From assembly GCF_019279795.1 (NCBI RefSeq), contig NC_056726.1:1020640527-1020704526 (forward strand): a stretch of 64,000 nucleotides of DNA. The letters run 5' to 3'. A program made the position numbers and the translations under genes. The number at the start of each line of letters is the position of its first letter. The first letter of the stretch is position 1. The notes beneath the pieces were generated by a model. That model ran no database searches. It was not told where the DNA came from and saw nothing but the letters and a program-made list of their open reading frames with translations. Below, piece by piece: positions 48,326 through 59,263 of this stretch. The DNA comes from Protopterus annectens (taxonomy: Eukaryota > Chordata > Ceratodontiformes > Protopteridae).

Positions 48326-49067
48326 ATTGCACAGAGATAGGCCAAATTTATTCTGGCCATTGTTAAAGGTTGCTTATTATTATTTTGATTATGCAGGTAA
48401 ACATCCATCATACCTGCATAGCATTGTAATGAATAGAAAGTTATATTCACAAATTCCTTCGAAAGTTTATTATTTGGAGTGTTTATGAATCCTTCTATTT
48501 ACTTATGGATACTACATCATTTAGAACAGCGCCACCTGTTACTGGTCTTGAGAATTAAAGGAAAATGGAAGAGTAATACTCACTTTGCTCACATTATCAT
48601 CAATAACACAATATATATCCAATCAAAATGAAGGACTGGAACATCTAATTTACATACTTAATAAAGACAGGAAACAGATGCATAGAGTTGATTACATGCA
48701 AATTAATCTTGAGATAAGATAGGATTGGATGTTGCCAAGTATTCATCAATGGAGATTGGTCAAACAGCATAGAATTCCACATATAAAAGGAAATGGAAGG
48801 CCCTAGTGTTTTATACGATCTGATGAAGACAACAGTCGAAAGCGCTTATCGGATATCTTCAAGGGACAATTTTGAGCTTTTTTATTTTATTTCAAGTCGA
48901 AGTTTTATTCATATTAAAGGACTACATTTTAATTGGAACATTTGTGGATTTCGTTGATTGGCCTTCCTTGGGTGGATTTGCTGTCTTTTTTCTGCCAATA
49001 TTGACTGTTTTTGTGACAGACCACCTTTAGCGTTTGGGAGTTATTTATTCAATTGCACAGAGATAGG
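48326..49067 (+). mobile_element. hammerhead-bearing insertion (PLE-related), 16 bp target duplication
   Basis: A 710 bp insert (48342-49051) is flanked by identical copies of attgcacagagatagg at 48326-48341 and 49052-49067. It splits SINE 1. It contains a hammerhead ribozyme fold (48812-48855) but no protein frame. PLEs are the retroelements known to carry such minimal hammerheads in their long terminal segments. The duplication length is close to the 15 bp found at the PLE pair on the right. I infer a truncated or non-autonomous PLE derivative; direct sequence similarity to the 56-63 kb PLE is weak outside the ribozyme core. Confidence 0.7.
48812..48855 (+). ncRNA. hammerhead ribozyme (type I, minimal stem III)
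   Basis: The core CTGATGA (48820-48826) and GAAA (48838-48841) are both intact. Stem I: acgat (48815-48819) faces atcgg (48848-48852), with 4 bp next to the core, one mismatch, then 3 more bp outward. Stem II: gac/gtc (48828-48830 with 48835-48837) capped by aaca, with one extra A at 48827. Stem III: the palindrome agcgct (48841-48846) pairs on itself with no loop, the form reported for PLE hammerheads that act better as dimers. Cleavage would follow U48847. Confidence 0.72.
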
Positions 49068-49294
49068 TGATACAGGCATGTGTACACTGCTGCAAGGGGA
49101 CATATTTATACAAACACAGAGTTGCCTGTTGCGAGAATAGAAACCCTACCTAGCTAGTAGTATACACTATAGCACTAAGTATTTAGCACATGTGCCTCAG
49201 AGCTTATCTATAATTAGCTTGTCAGCTAGTACTGTTAAGATGAATGACATCAGCAGGTGTTGACAGGGGGCCCAATGTTGAGGATGATGCTAAT

Positions 49295-49470
49295 CATGGG
49301 GCCATAAAATGATTAACCATTGTACAAACATAGGTTAGTTGTGCATGTCTGTACTGTTGTAAGGGAGATATCTACTCATAGGGTGGTTGATGTGAGATTA
49401 GAACCCCTACCTACTTATTATTACACCCTATAGCTCGCAGTACTAATTGCATGCACCACTGGGTAAATCT
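49295..49470 (-). mobile_element. tRNA-derived SINE 2
   Basis: Same family as SINE 1 and uninterrupted. The minus-strand head shows agtggtgcatgcaattag (A-box region, about 49440-49457) and ggggttctaatctcac (B-box region, about 49396-49411). Total ~175 bp. A clean poly-A is not seen. Confidence 0.65.
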
Positions 49471-49917
49471 GTTGTACATGTGGCTGCAGTCACAGTACTT
49501 GTGGACTATGCAAAGTGGCCTTGTAGTATACAGCATGTGCGGTCTGCAGAGTGAATCTGCTTTATGCTGTTATTCTATCTAGTGTCCTAGCACTAGGGTA
49601 CCTGTTAATACCCCTGCTATGTCTGTATCATTACCAGTATCGCCATGTCTGGCTGGTTGAAGTTTGTTAGGTGAATAATTGGCCAGTGACAATATGGCCT
49701 TTTCAAGTCTTGTGTTGAAGCCATTGCACACTACACCACCTGCTCACTGTTGTCTGTCTACAGGATGACATTCGACAGGCAGAGGGTTCTGTGCTTGGGT
49801 GGATTATGTCATTATGCGTCCTTGGTCTGTTACCATCCGACAACTGTTGTGTGTATGTAAATACAGATAACTCCAGCATTCTGCTTGTAAGTGTGGACAT
49901 CTGTACATCCCCACAGA
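49471..49917. other. unassigned sequence
   Basis: About 450 bp with no family or gene recognised. Confidence 0.4.
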
Positions 49918-50164
<247 letters not shown>

Positions 50165-50274
50165 CAGAGATATCAACGTAAATGTAGCTGTGTATGTGCT
50201 TTATGTAAGAGTGTTATATAGATATATGTGGAGGGTCTAAACCACTCTACACATTTATAGAGAGAGAGAGAGAA

Positions 50275-53130
50275 TATCCCCGGGATTCATGAAGCTTGCG
50301 CCAGGTGCAGGCATAGCGTCGGCATTCTAACACCAAATATGACTGCTGAGCGATTCAGGTACGAGCTGTTTCCACGTGCACTACCTGTATATGCTATGCC
50401 CACACAACTCCCGGGCCCTGTATGCTAATCACCCCATATGCAGCAGTGTAGCATGCAAACAAAGGTATGTAGCGATCCAGGAAGTGGTGCAGGCGTAGTG
50501 TAAGGATGCAGAAATGTAAACCGTAGAAAACGGTTTACATTTTTGCAAACATAAAATTGGAGCCATGACAGCCGACCAAACACATGTATTATATTGTTAA
50601 TATATGCCAATGGCTAAATGTACAGTCACTGGCATAAAAAAAAAAACGTACAAAATATAAAATTAACATTTAATATATATAGTTGCACTATCGTGACGTG
50701 GAAGCGCAGGGCAGTGGTACACAAAGGGGATCGCAAGGAATATATAAAAATATAGAATAAAACCGCAATGAAACACATATCATGATTTCCTCATAATAGT
50801 CAATGGCAGGCATGGCACACCATACTATGGTGCAAGGGTTGCTAAGGGGCAGTGATAGTGTTATGCACAGTAGCTAGGAATTAGTAGGCAGTGCCATGCA
50901 AATGAGAGAAGTAATAGTGAATCGCAGATTCCCACTGGTGTAAGGATGCACCTCACAGCATAGCATTATAACACTGAGGTGTGCCCTTGAGATAAAGATG
51001 ACATCAAGAGAGGGGTGTGTCGCCATTGCTGTAAGCACATTGCAGCATTGCTAAACCGGTTTGCCCCTAGCTAGGCAAAGCTGCAGGACAGGGGTATGTT
51101 GAACTGACCGTAGCTCTGCTTAGCTGAGAGTACACAAGGTAACCGAGTATGCATGTGAACGGAGATGAAAATGTGTGTAAACCCGGTAAACAGGTTTGCG
51201 CAGCGTGCACTGCAGCTGAAACAGGAAGGATATAGGAAAGAAATAAGTAAATGCTGCAGCAGGGAAATTGGAGCACAAATGGCTAATGAACACCTAGGAA
51301 CCTACAGTGGGCCATTGACAACAACTAACAAGGCTGCAAGCAGCTACCTGTGGAACAGGAAAGGTGGCAGGCTGTACTGCAAAGAAATCAGTAAAGTGTC
51401 AAAGCAGAACAAAAGAAGTATATCAGCTACAAGGCACCTTTCACCAAGACTGGGTAGGAAAGTACAAAACAAGAAAGATGGCAGGTGGATGCATGTCTGA
51501 TAATGGGAGGGGATCCAGGTTTAAAATTGAATTAAAGGGTAACAGATTAATCAAGGCAGGCAAGTAGATCTCCACAGTAAAGGCCGCACACTTGCAGTAC
51601 TCATTGCAAACCCATAATTAAGACACGCTGCAGCTGGAACAGCTCATACACACCCACTGACATCAGCAGCATCCATAGCACAATAGTATAAAGTGTGAAA
51701 GCACCTCACACACGTTTGTGTATCCCCATACACTCTGCACCAGTGGTGTATACAGACAGGGAACTTTTAGTATGTACATGTTAGGGGCTGCCATAGCTTT
51801 GATCCACCAGCATGTGTTGGAGACTGAAGGTGGTATGGAGGATGATGCACACGACCACCTCAGGCACCACAGGAGGAGGAAAGTGTTCATACCAAGGGTT
51901 CCCTACCAGGGGCTACATGATCTGGAGATAGAGCATTACAGGGTGGACAGGGACATCCTACAGCAACTTGTGGAGCTGTGCCAGCCATGCCTCAAAGCCA
52001 GAACAAACAGTGGGGAACCCATCCCAGTGGATACAAAGGTATGTGTAAGCCTGAGAATACTAGCTACAGGTACCTTTCAAAGGCCTGCTGGGGATATCAT
52101 GGGGATCTCCCAGGCATCAGCATCCAGGGTACTACACCAGTTCCTGGATGCCATGTTACCACATGCCAGTGAGCACATATACTTCCCCCAAACGTAGGAG
52201 GAGTTGGCCAGCAATATGCGTCTTTTCCACCGTGTGGCAGAATACCTGGAGGTACTAGGTGCAATAGATTGCACGCACATACACATCAAGTCACCACCTG
52301 GTGAGCAGGGTAGGCGCTACATAAACCGCAAGGGATACCCCTCCATCAACTGCCAGGTCATGTGCAATACCCAGGGCATTATCATGGATGTGTGTGCTGG
52401 CAGCCCTGGAAGCTATCACGACTCCCACATCTGACATGCCTCACAGCTGTATCAGTTATTTGCCAGGGGGGACATCCCAAATGGCCACCCAGTTGGGGAT
52501 GCTGGCTATGCACTGGAACCATGGATGATGACTCCCATCAGAAATGCACACACACCCATGCAGGAACGCCATAATGAGGCACACGCACAAACCAGAATCA
52601 TCATAGAGCATGTGTTTGGGATGCTGAAATCATGGTTCCATTGCTTGGACATATCTGGTGGAGCCTTGCAGTACTCTCCAAGCACGTGTGCCCACATCTT
52701 CATAGTGTGTGCCATGCTACATAATATGGTCCTGCGGAAACAGCTGCAGCAGGGACACAATGGTGAAGGCTCTCACAGCTCTACACCATTGCCAAGGGCT
52801 CCACAGGCACAGAGGTACTCAGACCATGAACACCCTGAGCCAGCCCCAGTAGGCAGACGGAGGCATGCCCAGTATGCCCATGCCTTGGCAAAGAGGGAAC
52901 GTATAGCACACACACTGACAGTGTAGGCACCTAGGGATTGACACCTTTCTCCATCTGCACACACAGTAAAAATGGATGGCACACACACAAGACTACCTGT
53001 AAAGTGTCATGTATAGGCAGTCTACTGTGTGCAACCAACATAGGCAGCCCTCAACTATTGCACACACAACTGCCATTGGCACAAGGTAAGTCAACACCTG
53101 AACAGTAAATTAAGCTATCAGCATATGCAG
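50275..53130 (+). mobile_element. Harbinger (PIF) DNA transposon, probably incomplete
   Basis: The transposase region at 51718-52926 is clear. The left end may be near 50275, where ggattcatgaagcttgcgcc looks like a Harbinger terminus, but I cannot find its inverted partner; the right side is cut by an old CR1 tail at about 53140. A second, Myb-like Harbinger gene was not recognised. The 1.4 kb left of the transposase is CG-containing noncoding sequence with a perfect hairpin at 50512-50543 and unassigned short frames (for example 51165-51500). Confidence 0.6.
51718..52926 (+). pseudogene. Harbinger transposase, two in-frame stops
   Basis: One frame of ~402 codons runs through the whole region, interrupted only by TAG at 52195-52197 and TGA at 52432-52434. 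DDE catalytic triad: LGAIDCTHIHI (first Asp, about 52257-52290), GSPGSYHDSHI (second-motif region, about 52400-52432) and GDAGYALEPWMMTP (about 52498-52540), with the Glu in IIEHVFGMLKSWFHCLD (about 52600-52650). An upstream helical region (RDILQQLVELC) and LRILATGTFQRPAGDIMGIS look like the N-terminal DNA-binding part. The true start is probably 51772 or 51835. It cuts and pastes the element with a 3 bp TWA target in known members. Host-domesticated HARBI1 is unlikely because of the stops and the flanking noncoding sequence. Confidence 0.85.
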
Positions 53131-53139
53131 ATACTGTAT

Positions 53140-53365
53140 GTATAGATTCATAGGGAGATACTTGGCCAACTGCCAGAGGTCATTCATAAGCTCAGTCAAA
53201 ATGTGTCAGCTTTTGCCACCCCATTGATTCATTAACTGTCCCTCTGTGGAGCAGAGCCAATGGCGGGATCCCTGGGGTGCATCTACTGTTCCCCATCCAC
53301 TCTTCAAGGTTTCTCTTGCACAGTGGTAGTGAGGGGCTCTTTATAATGTAGTTAGGGATGTTGTT
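53140..53365 (-). mobile_element. old CR1 copy, piece 1 (3' tail and end of ORF2)
   Basis: On the minus strand this matches the 3' end of CR1: degenerate octamers (tagattcatag, 53152-53163), UTR words (acttggccaactgcc for actaggctatctgcc) and the ORF2 C-terminus. It stops at gttgttccaaa (53365). The matching continuation gtatggggagtatctg begins at 56091, so the copy was split by CR1 copy 3. Confidence 0.8.
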
Positions 53366-53791
53366 CCAAAAGGAGGGGGAGTATCAATATTCATCAAAGA
53401 TACCCACACCTCCAGGTTGGTGGCACAGCACGAAGCATCAGAGACTATCCATGTGCAACTAACAGTGGGTAAAACTGCCTTCCAGTTTATAGCCTGCTAC
53501 AGACCACCCTCCCAAACCCAGGAACCCCACTCGGCCTTCCTGAGAACACTGGAAAATATGAAGGTCTCTCCAAACACCATTATACTGGGTGACTTCAACT
53601 ACCTAAACATAGACTGGGAGCATTACTCTAGCTCCAACACCCTAGCCCAAAGGTTCCTAGAGTTTATAAACTCAATTGCTATGGAACAACTTGTTACCAC
53701 TCCCACAAGAGGGGAAAACATACTGGACCTGATCATCACCAACATGCTCCAGACCAGAAGTGTATCCATCACTGGTAAGATCAGACCATAA
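53366..53791 (+). pseudogene. CR1 copy 3 endonuclease, C-terminal part
   Basis: The frame gives SIFIKDTHTSRLVAQ, FQFIACYRPPSQTQE, IILGDFNYLNIDWEH (catalytic GDFN) and ENILDLIITNM. A one-base shift near 53765 moves the SDHKLI motif (catalytic Asp-His) into the RT frame that starts at 53760. The amino half of EN is missing by 5' truncation. Confidence 0.85.
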
Positions 53792-55973
53792 ACTAATCGC
53801 ACTGGATATTCACATCCCAACCCCTCCCCCTGCCCAGAAAACCACAGTGAAAAACTTCTCTAAAGCAAATTTCACACTCCTCAAAACTGAGGTGGAATCC
53901 TTCAAAGCCCCCGGGCCTGTGGAAAATACGGCCCAGACTGCAGAATCCTTTATAAATGCATTCTATGTACACCTTCAGGAATGCATGGATCATGCAATCC
54001 CAAATAAAACCAAGACCCAATCCTCCAAAGGCAGACGTCCAGTCTGGTGGACCCCAGCCATAAACAAACTATACAATAGAAGGAGGAAGCTACTACATGA
54101 TAGAGCAAAATCCCAAAACGGGAAGGCATCTCTGATCAGCATTAGCAAAAAACTACGGGCACTCAAAAAATCGTCTAAGGCCAGCTTCGAGAGACAAATT
54201 GCACAGGACACTAAGGATAATCACAAGGCTTTCTTTAGTTATGCTAGGAACCTGGGTGGGATTTCCCAGATATGCTCAGAATTAGTCCAAAATGACAAAA
54301 AATACACCGAACCCATAGACATTGCCAACATCCTGGCGGACAGGTTCAGTGCAAACTTCTCCCCTCCCTCCCCACCAAAAGGGCAAATATCTATCCCAGC
54401 AGAGTGCTGCCCTCCTGACATCTCAGATGCTCAGGTAAGAGCCACCCACTCCAAAGCAAAAAACACAGCATCAGTGGGACCAGACGGTGTCCCGGGCTGC
54501 GTCCTACATGAACTCCAAGAAGAGCTAAACCCAAACATAAAACTACTGTTCAATCTCAGCCTTACTACAGGATATGTACCAAAAGAGTGGCGTACAGCAA
54601 CAGTGGTCCCTCTCCACAAAGGTGGTGTCTCAACGGATCCTGGAAACTATTGCCCCATAAGCCTCACTAGCTTGGTCTGCAAAGCTATGGAAAGGATCAT
54701 CATGGACCTCATAAATAAAGATATTGGGGACCTACAGACACTGGATCCTACCCAGTTCAGCTTTGTTAAGGGCAGATACTGCCTCTTAAACCTGGTTGAT
54801 TTCTTTGAAACAGTCACCAAGGCCATTGACGAGGGGAAGGTGGTCCACACAGCCTACCTGGACCTCACAAAAGCCTTTGATACAATACCCCACTCGGGCA
54901 TTATAGATAAGCTCACCAGCTTAAATATAAACCCCTATGCCACTAGATGGGTTGCAAACTGGCTCAAGGACAGAACCCACATGGTTAGAATTGCTGGAGC
55001 CATGTCAGACTCCAAACCAGTTACAAGTGGCATCCCACAAGGATCAGTCCTGGGACCTCTCTTGTTCGGTATATATTTCTCGGAGGTACAGGCCAACACG
55101 GAAGGACAGTGGCTGACCAAGTTCGCAGATGACTGCAAACTGGGCGCCATAATCAACTCTCCAGCCGACACAAGCATCCTCCAAAAGGGCCTCATAGACA
55201 CAGACAACTGGTGCCAGAGCCATGGCCTCAAGCTAAACACCAAAAAGTGTATAGTCATCCCCTTTGGCAAAAACAAAGTGCCCACAAATTACCACATAGG
55301 TGGTAATCCATTAAGTACAGAAGAAGTAATTAGGGACATGGGGACCCAAGTTGATAGCAATCTCTCATTTGACAACCACGTGGCCAAAGTGGTTAGAAAA
55401 ATATTTTATATAGCCCACCTAATCATGAAGAGATTCACATCTAGATCAGTGGAGGTCATCATGCCTCTTTACTCATCCCTCATCAGGCCCATAATTGAGT
55501 ACAATGCCCCTTTTGGGATGTACCTTACCAGACATCTGCAGCAACTGGAAAGACCCCAAAAGTACCTCACCAAGAGGATCAAAGGGCTCAAACAGATGCC
55601 ATTTGCTGCCCGGGTAAAGAAACTCCAGCTCTACTCAGTGGCATACCACCTGCTCAGAGGCGATCTGTGCCTGACGTATAAAGCCATGTCCAACCCAGAA
55701 TTAATGGACATGCTGCACCTCAGAAAATCCACATCCCATCGAGCTACGTGATCAAGAGACTTGAACCTCAGCACTGAAATAAACAGGACATGCTGGAGGG
55801 ACAGATTCATAACCCAGAGGCTCCCTTCACTCTGGAATAAAATCCCAGTCCAGGTTAGGCAGAGTCCCTCATTGACTCTCTTAAAGAGGAATCTTGATGA
55901 GTGGATGGGAGATCATAGGTTTACCCCGGGTATCACTTCTGTGTCACTGTTAGACAGAGGCACAGTATACTAA
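53760..55973 (+). CDS. CR1 copy 3 reverse transcriptase (663 codons, then one nonsense codon)
   Basis: A long open frame, 53760-55751, starts within the last EN motif (LVRSDHKLIALDI). Linker residues ~20-230, RT fingers and palm ~240-520: GPDGVPGCVLHEL (~235-250), [44 protein letters not shown] (motif A, ~360), [20 protein letters not shown] (motif B, ~425) and LTKFADDCKLG (motif C, catalytic FADD, ~455). The C-terminal arm includes LYSSLIRPIIEYNAPFGMYL. A TGA at 55749-55751 replaces what is Arg in related copies (CGA to TGA, typical CpG decay); the same frame continues to 55973 and ends VSLLDRGTVY as in copy 1. The Met at 53760 is not a natural start. Confidence 0.88.
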
Positions 55974-56035
55974 CCTCGAAAAAGGGCATAGAAAAATTAA
56001 TTTAAAATGGGTGGCGAAAGCCAAACACACTCTGG

Positions 56036-56070
56036 CTAGGCTTATAAACGCCCTAGGGCAGATAGCCTAG
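56036..56070 (+). other. CR1 3' terminal stem-loop
   Basis: Perfect 7 bp outer stem ctaggct/agcctag with inner gccctagggc. Best preserved of the three examples. Confidence 0.75.
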
Positions 56071-56090
56071 TATGAACATCTGAACCTAAG

Positions 56091-56300
56091 TATGGGGAGT
56101 ATCTGTGACAAAAATCTGTCCCTCCAGCATCTTCCAGTTATTGCTGTGGCAAGGTTCAGCTCACTACAGTGTGTGGCTCAATGTGACATGGATTTCCATC
56201 GGTGGAGCATAACCATTAAGCCTGAGTTCAATATGGCTGTGTTGGCCAGCAGAGATCATCTCTGGGTAAAAGAGATGTCACTGAGTAAAGCAGGAGTTTA
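56091..56300 (-). mobile_element. old CR1 copy, piece 2
   Basis: Matches the ORF2 C-terminal region of copy 1 on the minus strand (tctgtccctccagcatcttcc here, tctatccctccagcacgtcc there). It is bounded on the left by CR1 copy 3 and on the right by the Penelope pair, whose 15 bp target duplication taaagcaggagttta (56286-56300) is CR1 sequence. Confidence 0.8.
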
Positions 56301-56439
56301 AGAAAAAATACAGAAGAGCATTGCACCACAATGAAATCATTGGAACCAAAATAAAACTTCACAATATGCTATTTACGAATGCAGTAATGCAAGGAACAGC
56401 ATAAAATGCATAAAAGAACCCTTTATGTAGAAAAACAGA

Positions 56440-56480
56440 TGGACAAGTACTTTCAGCTATTGAAGCCTTCATCAGATCCA
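56440..56480 (-). ncRNA. hammerhead ribozyme in PLE copy A
   Basis: Read on the minus strand: stem I arm tggat (56480-56476), CTGATGA (56475-56469), stem II aggct/agct around loop tcaat with a bulged G, GAAA (56454-56451), stem III the palindrome agtact (56451-56446), U at 56445 as the cleavage nucleotide, and stem I return arm gtcca (56444-56440). Stem I pairs over 5 bp including one G-U. All core nucleotides of a hammerhead are present. Minimal hammerheads of this shape are reported in Penelope-like elements. Confidence 0.75.
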
Positions 56481-56917
56481 ATAAATCATCCGGGCTCCGA
56501 TGTTTAAAACCATCTGCATCCAATAAGGCTGACTCAATGTAATGATAGTCATGGCCAATCAGAATGGGTCATATTGTACATCTCCAAGCTATAGCTGCAA
56601 TCGTACTTCCTTAAAGTTAAAAATTTTTATTAATCATTTGTTAAAATTCCTTTGTTAAAAGTTATTATAAAAACAGTAAACAAACAAAGAATATATACGA
56701 AAGTATAACTAAATAATATTGAAACTCATCTGTTGTTGACGAGTCCATTCAAAAAAGAGAAATGAAAGCAGACCTTATGCAAATGCATGATATTTCTACT
56801 TTTCTTTTCTTTCTCCTTGAAATGGGTCAATCTAAAACCCATGTCAAACAAGAACCATGAGGCTACATACCCATAGTTAATGCAAATGGCCTGACAAATA
56901 AAAGCGGCAAATTAGCT

Positions 56918-57600
56918 CTACAAAGAGACATATTGAATAGCTCTCCAGTTCTTGAGGAAAGGTTTCAAAGGAACATATCCATTAAGACCAGGAGGGCAAT
57001 CAGCTCTCAGCCTCATTATCCATTTGGCTTCTTCCCTTTCTGTCAAGTTAATTAAATCCCCTTCCCTTATAGTGAGCTGTAGCAAAGAAATGACCATGAA
57101 GATAAAACTGTGTCCTTCATGGCCACGAATGTGTGTTAATAAAGAGTCGGTTTCCTTACTGTTACAAATATCAGAATGGTACTTACTAATTCTTTCTTTA
57201 AACTTCATATTAGTTTTTCCAACATAAAATGCAGTGCATAGAGTACAAGTAGCAATGTAAACAACATTGCTACTTAAGCATTTGGCTGATCCACGGAACA
57301 TACATTTTTGCTTAGTAACAGGATGTGTAAATATGCAATTAATAACACTACAAACTTTACAAAAGCCACATTTCTTTGTTCCCAACAGGTTGGTATGGAC
57401 ATAACTGGTACTGGAACATGTACCATCATTCTTACATATTATTCTTTTGAGATTCTTTTTGGTCTTGAGCAAAAAACTTGGGGCATCACCTACAATTCCT
57501 TTGATCTTTTTGTCTGAAGTCAAAATCGGCCAGTATTTCTTAACTACCTGGCAAACGTTTTCATGATCCATAATGTAGGTTAGGTTAACTCTCATAGTAG
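56918..57600 (-). pseudogene. PLE copy A: zinc linker and GIY-YIG endonuclease
   Basis: The frame of 225 codons contains CGFCKVCSVI (Cys linker typical of PLEs), VVYIATCTLCTAFYVGKTNM (GIY and YIG positions as VVY and YVG), KFKERISKYHSDI (catalytic Arg) and NLTEREEAKWIMRL (catalytic Glu). Ends RAIQYVSL, the same as copy B. The GIY-YIG domain nicks the target in this family. A break near 57600 separates it from the RT frame. Confidence 0.88.
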
Positions 57601-57610
57601 ATGTTTTTCT

Positions 57611-58890
57611 TCATGTGGCAGAAAGATGAAATAGACTATCACCTTCAGGAATCCTAGAAGAGTAATTGGGTCTACATTTTCCTTTTTGTATACCCATAAT
57701 CTTATCATTATTCAGATCCAGTTTCCCCTTATCATATCCACGTTGACTAAAGTTTTTAATAAGTCTCTCTTCTTCTTCAAGAAAGGTCTTCTCTTGTGTA
57801 CATAATTTAGATATTCTGCAAAACTGATTTACAACAATGTTATTAAAAATATGCCTAGGATGCATACTAGAGAAATGAAGCATATGATTCCGCCACATAG
57901 ACTTCCTATAAAGAGTGGTATCTATTCCCTTAGTTGGATCTAGGGACAATCTTACATCAAGAAATTCAATAAATTTTCTAGCTGTTTTTACATCAAACTT
58001 CATAAAAGTGGTAGTCTGTGATAAGAAGTCAACAAAGGACCTCAGTTCTTCTTCTTTTCCCTTCCATACAATAAAAGTATCATCCACAAACTGGTTGTAA
58101 AGAATTATCTGGTCATTCCAGATATTCTTTGCATCCTTCAACCATCCTCTCTCCCACATTGCTAGAACCAAATTTGCATAACTATAGGAGCAGGGGGTGC
58201 CCATGGCAACCCCCCATCTCTTCCAATATTAACTGACATTGTATGTGAACACATTGTTTTCCAGCACTATCTCCAGGAGGTCACAGATCAAGCATGACTC
58301 CATCTTTTCTTCAATTAAAAACTCACTTATGGCTTCAATGCCATAACCATTCAGTATAGAAGTGAAAAGACTGTCGACATCCAAGGGTATCAAGATCAGT
58401 TCTATCCTCTATAGCTGTATGCAAATGTTAAAAAAATTCAGCTGTGTCTTTAATAACAGTAGAAGCTTTAGGTAACACCTTCTTTAGTTCTTTTTCAATG
58501 AACATAGAAATAGACTCAATCAGCCATCCTCTACCAGCCACTATAGGGCGTAAAGGTGGACACCTAATATCCTTATGAATTTTCGGTAGTCCACTGATAG
58601 TTGGTATAGTAGGGTGGTCAGTAACCAAAAGATCATATAGTTCCTCATTGATTTCTCTTTGTAACAACATGTCATAAAGAACTCGATTAATTTTCTGTTT
58701 CAAAATGTTAATTTCTTTCTTACTGATCAGTTGGTAGGTCTTCCTGTCATTTAACATTTCTTTCATCCAATGTACATACATTACAGCATCCAATACCACT
58801 ACAGCTCCTCCTTTATCAGCAGGTCTAACCACAATGTCATTCCTTTCTTTAAGTTCTTTGCATGCCTTATTCTCTTCTTTAGTTTAATTA
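57611..58890 (-). pseudogene. PLE copy A: reverse transcriptase
   Basis: VRPADKGGAVVVLDAVMYV opens the recognisable RT (58770-58832), followed by GLPKIHKDIRCPPLRPIVAG (near 58560), a stretch broken around 58200-58430, then MGTPCSYSYANLVLAMWERG (near 58200) and YNQFVDDTFIVWKGK (near 58060-58105), with the catalytic FVDD. The RT thumb includes KTARKFIEFLDVRLSL. Related PLE enzymes resemble telomerase RT. About three breaks. Confidence 0.85.
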
Positions 58891-59263
58891 ACGTAGGATT
58901 TCCCTTCATGAGACATTCTCATTTTCATTAATTCATCTTCACAAGCATGGATAAAAGAATCAACAGCTGGACGATTGAGGGGAACAAAAGTGCTAGGTTT
59001 CTTTAGCATAGTGTTTCCCTTAGTAAGAGGCGGATCACTTCCATTGCCAAAAATATATTTCAAAGTAAGATTTCTACCAAATAGGCCTTAGGGTTAGGTG
59101 TATGCCCGGTTATGGGAACACCTATCCTGAGCTTCTAGCCAAATGGCAAGCTATTAGTATACAGACCAGCTTTAGTTATATAATGCTGTTGATATACTTT
59201 TTGAAGCCTCAAGAAGAGAAAATCAGCGCCTTGATAGAAGACAAACAAAAAGAATTGTAAAAC

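Larger units (their letters stand above)
48305..49205 (-). mobile_element. tRNA-derived SINE 1, split by a 710 bp insertion
   Basis: The head is on the right: the minus strand reads acatgtgctaaatac (A-box-like, about 49178-49192) and gggtttctattctcgc (B-box-like, about 49132-49147). The body continues left to 49068, is interrupted by 48342-49051, and resumes at 48305-48341. It aligns with SINE 2 across the break: both read ccataa..atg..taaccattg at the left end. Confidence 0.65.
53366..56090 (+). mobile_element. CR1-group LINE, copy 3 (youngest; 5'-truncated)
   Basis: Starts inside the endonuclease at GGGVSIFIKDTHTS and runs to the 3' end, ~2.7 kb. RT is almost uninterrupted. The terminal stem-loop is at 56036-56070 and a two-octamer-like tail (tgaacatctgaaccta) ends near 56089. 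It lies inside the old minus-strand CR1. Confidence 0.92.
56301..59090 (-). mobile_element. Penelope-like element copy A (Neptune-like), 5'-truncated
   Basis: Corresponds to copy B from about 59937 to its 3' end. Proteins match copy B at about 95 percent by eye over the RT fingers. It includes the RT (58890-57610), the GIY-YIG endonuclease (56918-57595), a ~600 bp 3' segment and a hammerhead ribozyme at 56440-56480. The join to copy B is abrupt at about 59090. Confidence 0.9.

Noticed and set aside
51165-51500. A 111-codon frame upstream of the Harbinger transposase considered as the Myb-like second gene.
   Set aside because: No SANT/Myb tryptophan pattern could be seen; kept only as an unassigned frame.
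53235-53400. Inverted CR1 end beside CR1 copy 3 considered as a twin-priming 5' inversion.
   Set aside because: The inverted piece comes from the 3' end of the element, and its continuation is found at 56091, so it is an older interrupted copy.
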